From positions 2,764,501 to 2,828,500 of the forward strand of contig NZ_CP147251.1 in the NCBI RefSeq assembly GCF_017426705.2: DNA of 64,000 nucleotides, written 5' to 3'. A program made the translations under genes and the position numbers. The stretch is from Enterococcus sp. DIV2402. GTDB taxonomy: Bacteria > Bacillota > Bacilli > Lactobacillales > Enterococcaceae. The notes below the pieces were generated by a model. That model saw only the letters and a program-made list of their open reading frames with translations, did no database searches and was not told the origin of the DNA. Of this stretch, positions 16,260 to 25,946 are shown one piece after another; positions within the stretch are counted from its first letter, which is position 1, and every line of letters starts with the position of its first letter.

Positions 16260-16823
16260 TTACTCTACACGACGAGAATCGTTGCTTTTTTTGGTTTCTT
16301 GATAATCTTCCAAAACAACTTGTGTAGTCAATTTGTCTGAAGTACCTAACAATTGTCTAAGTTCAGCCGTGACTTCTTCAATCAATAAGCGTTGTTGCTG
16401 TGGAACAGCAATTACTTTCCGCATCTTCCCTTGAATCTTCACTTTAATATTTTTCTTACGCATAACTACCTTCACTGAGGGATTTTCAAGAAAAGGTTCT
16501 TTACGAACAATTTGCAAAACAAAATGTTCAATTGCCTTTTTTTGGATAGTTAATTTGCCATTTTCATCCTCTAAAGTAATTGAATGCTTCGCGCTTGGAT
16601 AAAAAATCACCACTACGAGCAAGACTAAAAGGATAATCGAGCAAATCATACTTCCCCAGAATAAAAAGTAAGGGATGATGCCACCAATAAATGGGTAATC
16701 ATACATAGAAAGCAAGCGAAACGGGAGATATGTTACAGTTTGATTTTCAATCATCACAAAAGCAAAAATACTAATTGTCAAGAGCAAAAAAATTCCTATC
16801 AGCCACTTCCATATCTTATTCAT
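16260..16823 (-). CDS. amaP: alkaline shock response membrane anchor protein
   Basis: A 187-residue protein with two N-terminal membrane helices (WLIGIFLLLTISIFAFVMI and PYFLFWGSMICSIILLVLLV) and a cytosolic domain with the segments AIEHFVLQIVRKEPFLE and VKVVMRKKNIKVKIQG. This is the AmaP layout, which anchors Asp23/Gls24 at the membrane. I place the start at ATG 16821-16823, which has AGAGGTG; the longer frame begins 11 codons upstream without a suitable site. First gene of the four-gene operon. Confidence 0.88.
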   Translation of the reverse strand: MNKIWKWLIGIFLLLTISIFAFVMIENQTVTYLPFRLLSMYDYPFIGGIIPYFLFWGSMICSIILLVLLVVVIFYPSAKHSITLEDENGKLTIQKKAIEHFVLQIVRKEPFLENPSVKVVMRKKNIKVKIQGKMRKVIAVPQQQRLLIEEVTAELRQLLGTSDKLTTQVVLEDYQETKKSNDSRRVE

Positions 16824-17573
16824 ACTTTCACCTCTTTTAACAAAAAATGGTTGCATTTAAAAATAAATCATACAAGTTTTGCTTAAAAGGAAATGATGCG
16901 CATTCCTTTTTAAAATGGTATATAATGAATGGAGCAATCGAAAAAGAGAAAACGGCAGATCAAAATACGTACGAATTTCGAAAAAGAACATAATGTTTTT
17001 GTTATTTTAAAAATTTTACACGTGTAAACTTACAATCACATTATATCGTATGATTATTTTTAAATCAAAAGAAACAATGTTCATATTTTTTTTAAACATA
17101 CTTAAATTGTTACTTAATATTTGCCCTCTTTGTTATCGATACATTCATTGTACAACGCTTTTTTTCAAAATAACCGCCATTTTTTAACCTACACTGGACA
17201 ATTTACAAATTAAAAATTACACTTGTTCCTGTTCTATCAAAGGATAGCACACATAAAGAAAGGATAAAAAAACTTGAATTTTAGCAACCGTATAGATATT
17301 TTGGTTAGTCGGTTTTAAGTATCCGCTTACAATAACATTTTAACATAATCTTTGATATATTTCCTATCATACCTATTTCATATTTTATACCAGTGTGGAT
17401 ATTTAAATGAAAGTAGTATCTTTTCTCCCTAAGAAAAACGTATAATAAAACACATAAGTTTTAGATAACATAAAAGTGCTTTTCTTTTTCTAAACTGTTT
17501 TTGGCTATAATTAAAATAACAAATATTTAACTTTTATCCATCTAAAGCGTGTGTCAAGAAAGGACCAACAACT
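16824..17573. other. 750-base AT-rich divergent intergenic region
   Basis: It lies between amaP (minus) and the Mga-like gene (plus) and must carry promoters for both. A perfect 14-base palindrome TTTACACGTGTAAA sits at 17015-17028 and may be an operator. A TATAAT-like -10 before the Mga-like gene is at about 17505. I see no convincing gene; a 31-codon frame near 16932 lacks a ribosome site. Confidence 0.4.
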
Positions 17574-19052
17574 ATGATGTACGGAATTTCTTCAACTGCC
17601 TGGTTGAAACAAAACATTTTATTTGCTTTAGAAGAAGAAATACAATTTATCTCTAGTCGCGAACTCACACAAATTGTGGGTGACTACAGTCAATCAACGA
17701 TAAAAAAAATCTGTCGAGAATTGCAAGAAGAGATTGAACAAACCTATCCTACTGATGTTTCAACACTAATTATTGATCAGCGAAATGGAATTAAATTAAC
17801 ACGACAACCTTCTATCAATTATCAAAAATTACTTGCGACTATTTTTTCGTCCGAATTAGGTTATGAGTTATTGCAACAGTTATTACTTAAACGTTCCATC
17901 TCCACCATTGCTTTTTGTAATAGTCATTATATTAGTGAATCGCAATTGCGCCGGAAAATCAAAGACATTAATTCATCGTTAAAAAAACACAAGCTCCGAA
18001 TTACTTTGTCAAACGAAATTACAATTAGTGGTGAAGAATATAAATTACGTTCTTTCTTTTTTGTCTTTTTATTTACGATTCATCGCCAGTTTTCATTTAT
18101 TTCTTGGGTCGAAAACAAGGCAACAATTAATCAATTATCCGAACAAATTGTTGCTGATTTATCTCTTGAATCGAATAGTCAAACAATTGAAATTTTATCG
18201 ATTTGGGTATTTATTATCAATTCGGCTGTGAAATACGGTTGGCCACTCACTTATGATGACAACGAAAAACAAATTCTAGAAGGTTTTGCTTTACCAAAAC
18301 GTCCACCTTTCTTAACTGATTGGAAAAATGAAGATTGGCAACTATTAGTAATAGCAATTTACAGCTCTGATATTATTGATTTCCATCTACAAGTGAACTT
18401 ATCATCGCTTGAAAAAGTTTTACCGTTACAAGATGCAGAGATTTGGATTGAACTATTTGAAGAAAAATTTCTTCCACTAACAGATATTCAAAAAGAATTT
18501 ATTTATAAAAAATTTGTCAAACAATTATTAGCTAATCACTTTTTTGAACCTGATGAAAATAGCTTGAATAATTTTACCACGCATTATAGCGACGAATTAA
18601 AAACGCTCTATCCTATTTTATTTGATAAATACGATAGTTTGTGGCAAGAATTTCTTCAAAAAACATCTGAATCAGCCTATGAATATTTTAGAATCGAAAG
18701 TTTATTACTATGTTTTTATCTTGTTCCTAAAAAAATATTCTTTCCAAGAATCAAAATTTTTATTCGTTCTGATTTAACGTTTCTATATACGAAGCATATT
18801 GAATTTCGCGTTTCAACACGCTTTTGTGATCAATATTTTATTGAGTTTACAACTGATATTCATCAAGCCGATATTATTTTAAGTACGACATCTTTAAATG
18901 AGCTGGACGATTATGTAACCAACTTCAAAAACTTGGTACCCATTATTTTAATTAATTCCAAAATTTCAGAAAATGATTTTTCTAAAATTGAAGAAGCCCT
19001 TATTCAACTTACTTCTACGCTATTAGAAGAAACAAAAGTGACGCATTCTTAA
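17574..19052 (+). CDS. Mga-like helix-turn-helix transcriptional regulator
   Basis: A 492-residue protein. An N-terminal winged helix (SSRELTQIVGDYSQSTIKKICRELQEEI, split about residues 27-55) and a second helix-turn-helix (SISTIAFCNSHYISESQLRRKIKDIN, about 107-133) match the double-HTH of the Mga family. These are followed by a PRD-like helical region and a C-terminal part. Such proteins are stand-alone virulence or sugar regulators in streptococci and enterococci. It is monocistronic and ends in a terminator shared with the convergent uspA-like gene. Targets unknown, though the neighbouring Gls24 operon is a candidate by position only. ATG 17574 or 17577 may be the start. Confidence 0.7.
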   Translation: MMYGISSTAWLKQNILFALEEEIQFISSRELTQIVGDYSQSTIKKICRELQEEIEQTYPTDVSTLIIDQRNGIKLTRQPSINYQKLLATIFSSELGYELLQQLLLKRSISTIAFCNSHYISESQLRRKIKDINSSLKKHKLRITLSNEITISGEEYKLRSFFFVFLFTIHRQFSFISWVENKATINQLSEQIVADLSLESNSQTIEILSIWVFIINSAVKYGWPLTYDDNEKQILEGFALPKRPPFLTDWKNEDWQLLVIAIYSSDIIDFHLQVNLSSLEKVLPLQDAEIWIELFEEKFLPLTDIQKEFIYKKFVKQLLANHFFEPDENSLNNFTTHYSDELKTLYPILFDKYDSLWQEFLQKTSESAYEYFRIESLLLCFYLVPKKIFFPRIKIFIRSDLTFLYTKHIEFRVSTRFCDQYFIEFTTDIHQADIILSTTSLNELDDYVTNFKNLVPIILINSKISENDFSKIEEALIQLTSTLLEETKVTHS

Positions 19053-19073
19053 TCGAGAATGCGTCACTTTTTT
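19035..19073. terminator. bidirectional terminator between Mga-like regulator and UspA gene
   Basis: AAAGTGACGCATTCT and its complement around a six-base loop, with T-runs in both directions. It overlaps both stop codons. Confidence 0.85.
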
Positions 19074-19500
19074 AGCGTACAACCAGCACATCACATGGCG
19101 CACGATTAATTAAATATGTTGTCGTAGAACCAGCGAGTGTTTCTTCAGATTCGCCTGTTGCACCAATAATAATTAAATCAATTGCTCGTTCTGGTTCGGT
19201 AGCATAAGCAATAATTTGTTGTTTAGGATTACCATATGAAACAATCACTGATAGACTGTCCTCAGGTAATGTTTGAGCAATCTCTTGTTTAATACTGGCT
19301 AACTCTTCTACTAAATACTTGCGTGTTCCTTCCATCATCTTCATCAAACGCGGTGAATTTAATAAATAGCTAGGAGTATCTAAGATTCGTACGACTGTCA
19401 AACTGGCTTCTTTTAATTTTGCTTCTTCTACAGCTTTCGCAATCACTTTTCTTTCCATCGCTGAACCATCAATTGCTACTAATATATGTTTATGCACCAT
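19072..19500 (-). CDS. universal stress protein, UspA family
   Basis: A 142-residue single Usp domain: KHILVAIDGS at the N terminus and IDLIIIGATGESEETLAGSTT near the end. The glycine loop is G-x2-G-x7-GS, two residues shorter than the usual ATP-binding G-x2-G-x9-G(S/T), so nucleotide binding is uncertain. ATG 19498-19500 with AAAGGG five bases upstream is preferred to a GTG two codons earlier. Monocistronic. Confidence 0.88.
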   Translation of the reverse strand: MVHKHILVAIDGSAMERKVIAKAVEEAKLKEASLTVVRILDTPSYLLNSPRLMKMMEGTRKYLVEELASIKQEIAQTLPEDSLSVIVSYGNPKQQIIAYATEPERAIDLIIIGATGESEETLAGSTTTYLINRAPCDVLVVR

Positions 19501-19547
19501 TAACACCCTTTCTACGGATAGCTTCTTCTTTTATTTTAACAAAAAAG

Positions 19548-21161
19548 CTACGCACCTTCCAATAAATCGCGGTGTTTGTATCCATAAAATCCAAGTATTA
19601 CTAGTAAAACACTAATTGCCAATATACTACTGAAAGCTACACCATCAAAAGCCTCCATTGGTAATTTAGGTAGCCACTTAAAGATTCCTGTTTTCGCAAA
19701 CCAATCAGGTAAATCTAAAATTCCGCCAAAATAATCCAATATGAACGCATAACTCAAATAAATATAACTCACCATGCCTAATCTTGGAAACCAGCCTAAA
19801 AGAAAAGCGGATAATCCTATGAAAAAACATACTGCTGGATAAAGATTAAAGCCAGCTGCTAGAAAATCATAAACGGTGATAGTAGCAGACTCATTCATTA
19901 CATAAAGAGCACTTCCGCCGAGCATACTAACAGATAGAAAAATACCAATGATACTAACTAGCATTGCTAAAAGCATAGTTGTCACAAATAATTTTGCTCG
20001 CGTTACTTTCGTTACATAAAGTTGACTAAAGCGTAAATGGGTTTCTTCGGCAAACAATTTGTTGATAATCGCAATCGGTAAAATAGCCACGAACATCACT
20101 AAAACAACAACAATCGTGCTGGTAAAAGAAGCTTCAATCGAAGTTCCAGTATGCGTAAACATTTGTTTCATCAACTCATTGCTATCTAAAAATTTCTGCA
20201 TATCGCCATAAATTGATCCATAGGCAACACCTAATGCTGCAAAAGCAACCAGCCAACCCACAATCATTCCCTGATTAATCCGAATCAAAAAACCACGAAT
20301 AGAAAGCAACGACCGTTTAGCATACGCTCGCCCTGTTTTTTCAGGCAGATAACCAGCACCCATGTCCCGATAATTCTCTAGAAGTACCGCTAAGATAAAT
20401 AAGCCTAACGTACCTATCAGTAACCAATAAAGATACATCCAATTATTTTCAGTGAAAGGATACGTTAGATAGGTCCAACCTAGCGGATTCCACGCTGTCA
20501 AATCCTCGTTAGAGACGTCCGTTCCTGCACGTACCATATAAAGCACTCCGATTATTCCCAAAGTTATGCCAGTTGCTCCGGATGAATTCGGCATAAGTTG
20601 AGCAAAAACGAGTGCCAGTAGACCACCAAAAATACCTGCTACACCAATCGATAAACCAAACAAAAATGAACCTTCCCAATCAATTGATGATACTTGGAAA
20701 AATCCCATCATGCCAGCAATGATGATTGTTAATATGCTATTGATGAGAATAATTTCAAAAACAACTGCTAACGAATTAGCTTGGCGCCCCACTTGAAAAG
20801 AACGAATCAACTCGGTTAAACCTAACTCTTCTTCTTTACGTGTATGACTAACCACATGCAAAGCAGTAACAATCATCGCAAATAGTGCACAAAAAAGTAA
20901 CATCGTATGAGCATACATAGCACCAATCGTGTAATCGGTAGCGGTTTTTGCAGCAGTAGGACCTACCATAGAAATCATCGCAGGATTTTTCAGTGTTTCA
21001 TACATCCCAACTAAGCCTTGCCCTTTAGAAATTTCTTCAAAGGCTGGTACAAAACCACCAGAAAAAATTCCTAATCCAATGAGCCAAAAAATAATTTTTG
21101 TCCAATCTCTTTTCAAATATTGGACAAATAATACTCCGCTACGAGCAAATTTTTCATTCAT
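19548..21161 (-). CDS. ABC exporter permease, large tetronasin-type
   Basis: A 537-residue membrane protein with about 12 helices, built of two similar halves (a helix pair, a soluble loop and four or more helices each). This is the layout of the polyketide/tetronasin-type ABC-2 permeases found in Firmicutes and Actinobacteria. It is preceded by its ATPase, 16 bases upstream, with a GGAGGGG site. The pair probably exports an antibiotic or other hydrophobic compound. The divergent TetR regulator supports a drug-efflux role. Substrate unknown. Confidence 0.82.
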   Translation of the reverse strand: MNEKFARSGVLFVQYLKRDWTKIIFWLIGLGIFSGGFVPAFEEISKGQGLVGMYETLKNPAMISMVGPTAAKTATDYTIGAMYAHTMLLFCALFAMIVTALHVVSHTRKEEELGLTELIRSFQVGRQANSLAVVFEIILINSILTIIIAGMMGFFQVSSIDWEGSFLFGLSIGVAGIFGGLLALVFAQLMPNSSGATGITLGIIGVLYMVRAGTDVSNEDLTAWNPLGWTYLTYPFTENNWMYLYWLLIGTLGLFILAVLLENYRDMGAGYLPEKTGRAYAKRSLLSIRGFLIRINQGMIVGWLVAFAALGVAYGSIYGDMQKFLDSNELMKQMFTHTGTSIEASFTSTIVVVLVMFVAILPIAIINKLFAEETHLRFSQLYVTKVTRAKLFVTTMLLAMLVSIIGIFLSVSMLGGSALYVMNESATITVYDFLAAGFNLYPAVCFFIGLSAFLLGWFPRLGMVSYIYLSYAFILDYFGGILDLPDWFAKTGIFKWLPKLPMEAFDGVAFSSILAISVLLVILGFYGYKHRDLLEGA

Positions 21162-21177
21162 TTATTCCCCTCCTAAG

Positions 21178-22062
21178 CTATCCTTCATAATGACGCATAA
21201 ATAAATCTTCTAACGTTGGAGGGACAGATTCAAATTTTTTCACACCTAATTTGGTAGCTTCAACTAAGATGTCATTAATAAAATGATTATCAGCTGAAAA
21301 AACTGCACTATGTTCATCTTGTTGTTGAAAATCATGCACTCCAACCACTCGTGCAAAATCACTGATTGTCTGGATTGTTTCTAAAGTGATTGTTGAACGT
21401 GTTAAATGGCGTAATTCATTTAGTACTCCTGTTTCAACGACCTTACCTTGACGAATAATTACAATTTTGTCTGCTAAACGTTCCACTTCGCTTAAAATAT
21501 GAGACGAAAGTAAAATTGCCTTACCTGCATGTTTTAACTTTTCTACTTCGTCTTGAAAAACAGCTTCCATTAACGGGTCTAAACCAGATGTCGGTTCATC
21601 AAAAATATATAAATCGGAGTGAACAGATAATGCTGCAATCAACCCAACTTTTTGTCGATTTCCCTTCGAATAACTCTTCGCTTTTTTCTTGGGATCCAGT
21701 TCAAACCGTTGAATCAATTCGTCTCGTTTTTGCTGGTCTCCACCTCCATGCAATTTCATAAATAAATCAATAATTTCGCCACCTGTTAGACTTCCCCATA
21801 AAGCTACATCACCAGGCACATAGGAAATTCGTTTATGAATGTCAAGGCTGTCTTTCCAAACATCTTTCCCAAAAATTTGAGCTTCTCCTGCTTGACGGTT
21901 GATAATTCCTAATAAAATCCGAATAGTCGTTGATTTCCCAGCACCATTTGGACCAATAAATCCAACGACTTCACCTGCATCAACAGTAAATGTAACGTCC
22001 GACAATGCTTGGAATTTCCCGAATTTTTTTTGAACATTTTTTACTTTGACTACTTCTGTCAT
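21178..22062 (-). CDS. ABC transporter ATP-binding protein
   Basis: A 294-residue ATPase with Walker A (GPNGAGKST), a Q-loop, the signature SKGNRQKVGLIAAL, Walker B (LYIFDEPTSGLDPLM) and the H-loop (SSHILSEVE). The C-terminal 80 residues are the regulatory extension usual in DrrA-like exporters. First gene of the two-gene operon with the large permease, read from a TTGACC-N17-TATAAT promoter divergent from the TetR gene. Confidence 0.93.
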   Translation of the reverse strand: MTEVVKVKNVQKKFGKFQALSDVTFTVDAGEVVGFIGPNGAGKSTTIRILLGIINRQAGEAQIFGKDVWKDSLDIHKRISYVPGDVALWGSLTGGEIIDLFMKLHGGGDQQKRDELIQRFELDPKKKAKSYSKGNRQKVGLIAALSVHSDLYIFDEPTSGLDPLMEAVFQDEVEKLKHAGKAILLSSHILSEVERLADKIVIIRQGKVVETGVLNELRHLTRSTITLETIQTISDFARVVGVHDFQQQDEHSAVFSADNHFINDILVEATKLGVKKFESVPPTLEDLFMRHYEG

Positions 22063-22094
22063 TTTCTGAACCTCCCTTGCTTACGCATGCACCC

Positions 22095-22123
22095 ATTATA
22101 GTGAGCTTCCAATCTAAGGTCAA
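22095..22123 (-). promoter_or_regulatory. promoter of the ABC exporter operon
   Basis: On the minus strand: -35 TTGACC (22118-22123), 17 bases, -10 TATAAT (22095-22100). The divergent tetR promoter is on the other side of the same 180-base spacer, so a TetR operator is expected between them. Confidence 0.65.
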
Positions 22124-22156
22124 ACAAATTTTCATCAAGTTATGAACTTTAATCAT

Positions 22157-22185
22157 TTGAAAGTATGTAATTTATTCCTTATACT
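22157..22185 (+). promoter_or_regulatory. promoter of the tetR gene
   Basis: -35 TTGAAA (22157-22162), 17 bases, -10 TATACT (22180-22185). Confidence 0.6.
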
Positions 22186-22245
22186 ATATAGGAAAGAAAA
22201 TTGCGAATAATTAGGTAAAAAAAGTTTGTTAATGGAGGGTATTTG

Positions 22246-22839
22246 ATGAATGGATTTGAAAAAAGAACGTTAGAAAAAAGACAACAAATTATTGATGCTA
22301 CATTTACCTTAATCAATCAGAAACAAGGCATCCAATCTTTAAAGATCGAAGACATCGCTAGAGAAGCAAATGTTGGTAAAACCACTATTTTTAAATATTT
22401 TGGTAATAAGGAAACATTGATCCATGAAACGTTTGCAGTATTTATCGATCAAATTCGCCAACAAGCCCATGCTGAAATGGAAAAAAATCTCCCATTTGAA
22501 GAAACATTAATCGCCTTAAGCCAAAATAAAATGCGCGCAATTAATCAAATTAGCAAACAATTTTATTTAGACATGATGGTTTATATGACCGAAAAAAACG
22601 AAAACGGCTTATCTATCTTGATGGAAAAATATACAAAAGAAAGTATTGATATGCTCCTTGATCTCTTTCACCGTGGCCGTAAAGAAGGCAAAGTTGACTT
22701 AAAATATTCAGATGAATTTTTAATTTTATATTTTCAATCTTTGGTTGAAGGCATGTCACACCCAACTATCTACGAACGAATGTTGCCTTATAGTGAGGAA
22801 TGGACAGAAATCCTTTTAGCAGGCATGGCACCCAAGTAA
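22246..22839 (+). CDS. TetR/AcrR family transcriptional regulator
   Basis: A 197-residue repressor. The N-terminal HTH (about 10-56) shows KRQQIIDATFTLINQK and IEDIAREANVGKTTIFKYFGNKETLI, the classic TetR helix 1-3 pattern. The C-terminal helical ligand domain is unlike any I can name. Divergent from the large ABC exporter, which it probably represses. ATG at 22246 has GGAGGG seven bases upstream and is preferred to the TTG one codon before. Confidence 0.93.
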   Translation: MNGFEKRTLEKRQQIIDATFTLINQKQGIQSLKIEDIAREANVGKTTIFKYFGNKETLIHETFAVFIDQIRQQAHAEMEKNLPFEETLIALSQNKMRAINQISKQFYLDMMVYMTEKNENGLSILMEKYTKESIDMLLDLFHRGRKEGKVDLKYSDEFLILYFQSLVEGMSHPTIYERMLPYSEEWTEILLAGMAPK

Positions 22840-22922
22840 AACACACACTAAGTGTTGGTTCACCAATTATATGCTATATATTCGAATGGACTATCTATCT
22901 GCTCATCTTCCATTCCCTAACT

Positions 22923-22965
22923 AAAAACGTCTTATGTAGTTATAACCCCTACATAAGACGTTTGT
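22923..22965. terminator. terminator between tetR and the second ABC permease
   Basis: AAACGTCTTATGTAG and its exact complement around a nine-base loop. It serves the minus-strand permease operon and possibly tetR. Confidence 0.75.
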
Positions 22966-24117
22966 TTATAATCGTTTGCGGAAACCAAATGTGAGTAACA
23001 TACACACATAAAAGACCACTGCCCAGTCAATTAAAATGACTGCTCCTAATCCAATTGGATGCATAAACATCGATGTTTCACCAAATAGCATGGTTGAAAT
23101 ATCTAAATAATGGAAGGGGAGATAATAGAACCATTCATGGGCATTGTTCGCTTGTAGCCAACCAAATTGTACAACGACTAATAAAGCGAATATCCAAACT
23201 ATGTGCGAAATAAAGTATCGAGTAAACAAGCTAATAAACGCACTAAACATGGATATGAAGAAAACTCCTGCGATAAACAGACCGCTGTATGCAAGTAAGA
23301 ATTCTCCTATAGTTGCTACATCCGTTTTCCCAACCATTGATTGAACAATCGGTGTGCTTAAATGACCAAATCCATTTAAAAGGGTGACTACTACTAAAGC
23401 GATAACTGCCACCACTATAAATAAGCCTGTATTCAGTAAAAAGAATGTCCACACTTTACTCATGACTAATTTATGTTTAGAAATTGGTAACACGTTGAGA
23501 AAACGAATCGAACCTTGTCGTTTATCTAACATAAAGAAATGTGCTGCCTGAATGGCTAAAAAAGCAAATAATAAAATAGATGAAATCCGATAAATAAGTT
23601 GGTTTGACAGATAATTCACTGCTGGTTGATTCCGGCTATCTGGAACTTCGGTTAATTTATGATCGACAAGATATTGATAATATAAAACATCTTGTTGCAA
23701 GGAAGCTTGCGTAATTTCTTGTTCCTTATTTGGATATGGAATCAGCTGAATATCCTTTTGACGCCCTGCTGTAAATTCTTGCAAATTAAAGTTGGCATAC
23801 GCTAAGTTTAACTCATTGCGGGTTTGGGCATCTCCTGTTGATGAATATGCTGAGATTAGTGGTTCTAAGTATGTTAATCGTTCTTTTTCACGATCTGATT
23901 CTTCTGTTTTTTTGTCTTTTGATAATTGATTTGCTTTCGCCTCTACTTGTGAAGTGGTTTCTTGAATGGCACCCAACATCGTCAATTGTTGCGTGTTTGC
24001 TTTCGCCAAACCACTAAATAAACTTGCCAAAAAAAGAAGGGCTAATAATAAAAAGGAGAAGAATGCAAACCTTGATTTTATATAGCGCTTCATTTCTATA
24101 CGCATTTGTTCAAACAT
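22966..24117 (-). CDS. ABC-2 type exporter permease
   Basis: A 383-residue membrane protein: one N-terminal helix (FAFFSFLLLALLFLASLF), a long charged extracellular domain (about 40-170), then five C-terminal helices. This is the ABC-2/YhaP-like layout. An ATG at 24126 touches the AGGAG site, so ATG 24117, nine bases after it, is the better start. The ATPase lies immediately upstream. Substrate unknown. Confidence 0.8.
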   Translation of the reverse strand: MFEQMRIEMKRYIKSRFAFFSFLLLALLFLASLFSGLAKANTQQLTMLGAIQETTSQVEAKANQLSKDKKTEESDREKERLTYLEPLISAYSSTGDAQTRNELNLAYANFNLQEFTAGRQKDIQLIPYPNKEQEITQASLQQDVLYYQYLVDHKLTEVPDSRNQPAVNYLSNQLIYRISSILLFAFLAIQAAHFFMLDKRQGSIRFLNVLPISKHKLVMSKVWTFFLLNTGLFIVVAVIALVVVTLLNGFGHLSTPIVQSMVGKTDVATIGEFLLAYSGLFIAGVFFISMFSAFISLFTRYFISHIVWIFALLVVVQFGWLQANNAHEWFYYLPFHYLDISTMLFGETSMFMHPIGLGAVILIDWAVVFYVCMLLTFGFRKRL

Positions 24118-24129
24118 TTCATTCATCTC

Positions 24130-24807
24130 CTAAGTTAAATACATTTCTCCATATTGCATTTCGACATCTTGCCCCATATTTTCAACGGTTAGAATTTGTT
24201 GGTCTTTCAAAAATAATAATTTATCACTTACTCGTTCGATACTATCTAACTGATGAGAGGCAAATACGATTGTTTTTCCTTGTCCACGCAATTCAACAAA
24301 AATTTCTTCAAATTTTCGTGTAGCTTCAACATCCAAACCGTTTAAAGGTTCATCCATTAACAAAACAGGCGCGTCACTGACAATCGCCATCGCTAGCAAT
24401 ACTTGTTGTTTTTTATCCAAAGACAACTGCTGAATTTGCTTGTTTTGACTATTTGTTAACTCTACTCGTGTTAATACTTTTGTAATATCAATTGTGGATT
24501 GCCACATTTTTTTCACATAGCGCAAGTGATCTTTCACGGTTAAATTTCCAAATAAATCTTCCGTGCTTTGCACATAAAATAATTGATGTAAAAAAGCCCG
24601 ACGTTTAGAACGTAAAGAAATACCATTACATTTAATACCACCTGTTTTGCTAGGCACTAAACCACAGATAACATTAAGTAAGGCTGTTTTTCCCCTACCA
24701 TTCGGTGCAACTAAACAAGCAATCATACTGTCTTCAACAGTAAAAGAAGCATTTTTTAAAATTAGTTGATTTTTAAATGCGACATGCACTTGTTTTACTT
24801 CTAACAT
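24130..24807 (-). CDS. ABC transporter ATP-binding protein, divergent Walker motifs
   Basis: A 225-residue ATPase. Walker A reads APNGRGKTA rather than GPNGSGKST, the signature is weak (LSLDKKQQVLLAMAI), Walker B is VLLMDEPLNGLD and the H-loop is ASHQLDS. The degenerate signature resembles small bacteriocin/lantibiotic-immunity or YtrB-type ATPases. First gene of a two-gene unit with the ABC-2 permease. ATP hydrolysis is likely but not certain. Confidence 0.88.
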   Translation of the reverse strand: MLEVKQVHVAFKNQLILKNASFTVEDSMIACLVAPNGRGKTALLNVICGLVPSKTGGIKCNGISLRSKRRAFLHQLFYVQSTEDLFGNLTVKDHLRYVKKMWQSTIDITKVLTRVELTNSQNKQIQQLSLDKKQQVLLAMAIVSDAPVLLMDEPLNGLDVEATRKFEEIFVELRGQGKTIVFASHQLDSIERVSDKLLFLKDQQILTVENMGQDVEMQYGEMYLT

Positions 24808-24954
24808 TTTTTCACCTCGTTATGACTTATTGTGTTTTATTTTACCATTAAATCTTATTTCTAGTCATCAATGTTCCAAAATCCAAACAAAAAACACGAA
24901 ACAATTTCTTTTTATTTAAGAAATTATTCCGCATTTTTTATCTATTGCGTATGA

Positions 24955-25818
24955 TTACTGTACTTGAAAATAAAAACTAATCCCATTTGGGTCAATAATT
25001 TGTAATTGATTGTCTATCTTTTCATAAAGAACTTCTTTTGCTTGCCAGTTTGTTTCTAAATTATCCAGTTCTTCTTGACTATTCACTAAAAAGGTAACAT
25101 ATTCCAAACCTAAATCTTTCTCATCCATTGGCGGTAACTGACGGCCGTTCCAAATATTTGTTCCTATATGATGATGGTAGTTCCCCGCTGCAAAAAATTT
25201 AGCTTGTTGCCCAAAATCACTTTTTAATGAAAAACCTAAAATTTCAGTGTAGAATGTTTCAGTTGTTTCTAAATCAGCTACTTTTAAATGTACGTGTCCA
25301 ATTTTCGTTCCCTCAGGAAAATCTTTGCGACTGCGATCACCCGCAGCTAAAACACCATCCGCATCCATTTCAATCGTGATACCGACAATCTCTCCATCTT
25401 CACGAATATCCCATTCTGACATATCTTTGTCTCGATAAACTTCAATGCCATTTCCTTCAGGATCGGTCAGATACAAAGCTTCACTGTACCCGTGGTCACT
25501 TGCACCCAAAATAGGCACTTTCGCTGTCAAATAGTGAAAAAGAGTATTTCCTAAATCTTTTCTAGTTGGTAATACAAATGCGACATGATACAATCCGGTT
25601 TTTCGAGTTAACGGATTAGGATATGCAATTTGGTTTAAAATTAATAGCGGTGTTTGTTCCACTCCTAAAATACTTTGTTGTGGCGTTGTTTCTAATATCT
25701 GTAAACCAATTCCTTGATAATAGTTTGTCATCTTTTGTAAATCAGCTACTTTTAAAGCAACGATTCCTGGATGTGTTTGTTCAGATAATTGAAATGTTGT
25801 TTGTTGAATGCCCATCAT
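24955..25818 (-). CDS. VOC family protein, CatE-like extradiol dioxygenase/glyoxalase fold
   Basis: A 287-residue protein of two vicinal-oxygen-chelate modules (about 17-130 and 170-285). Possible metal ligands are His in HPGIVALKV, His in GLYHVAF, Glu in GNGIEVY, and His in IGHVHLKV. The layout matches CatE/catechol-2,3-dioxygenase-like proteins of Bacilli, which detoxify catechols or other electrophiles. Substrate not determined here. ATG 25818 or 25815 may be used after AAGGGG. Confidence 0.82.
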   Translation of the reverse strand: MMGIQQTTFQLSEQTHPGIVALKVADLQKMTNYYQGIGLQILETTPQQSILGVEQTPLLILNQIAYPNPLTRKTGLYHVAFVLPTRKDLGNTLFHYLTAKVPILGASDHGYSEALYLTDPEGNGIEVYRDKDMSEWDIREDGEIVGITIEMDADGVLAAGDRSRKDFPEGTKIGHVHLKVADLETTETFYTEILGFSLKSDFGQQAKFFAAGNYHHHIGTNIWNGRQLPPMDEKDLGLEYVTFLVNSQEELDNLETNWQAKEVLYEKIDNQLQIIDPNGISFYFQVQ

Positions 25819-25910
25819 TTACCCCTTCTTTCATTTGTTGTCATCTCATTATAACTCTTACTAAATGTAAGTGTTATAAATCTGCTTAGCCATTTGCCAA
25901 TTTATAGTAA

Positions 25911-25945
25911 AAAAATACCGCTGAAAAAATTTCAACGGTATTTTG
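25911..25945. terminator. terminator after the lipoprotein gene
   Basis: AATACCGCTGAAA pairs with TTTCAACGGTATT (one wobble) around four bases, with a T-run on the minus strand. Confidence 0.8.
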
Positions 25946-25946
25946 T

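Noticed and set aside
23243..23452. A minus-strand frame inside the ABC permease region
   Set aside because: Shadow frame of the permease on the same strand; no ribosome site and no motif.
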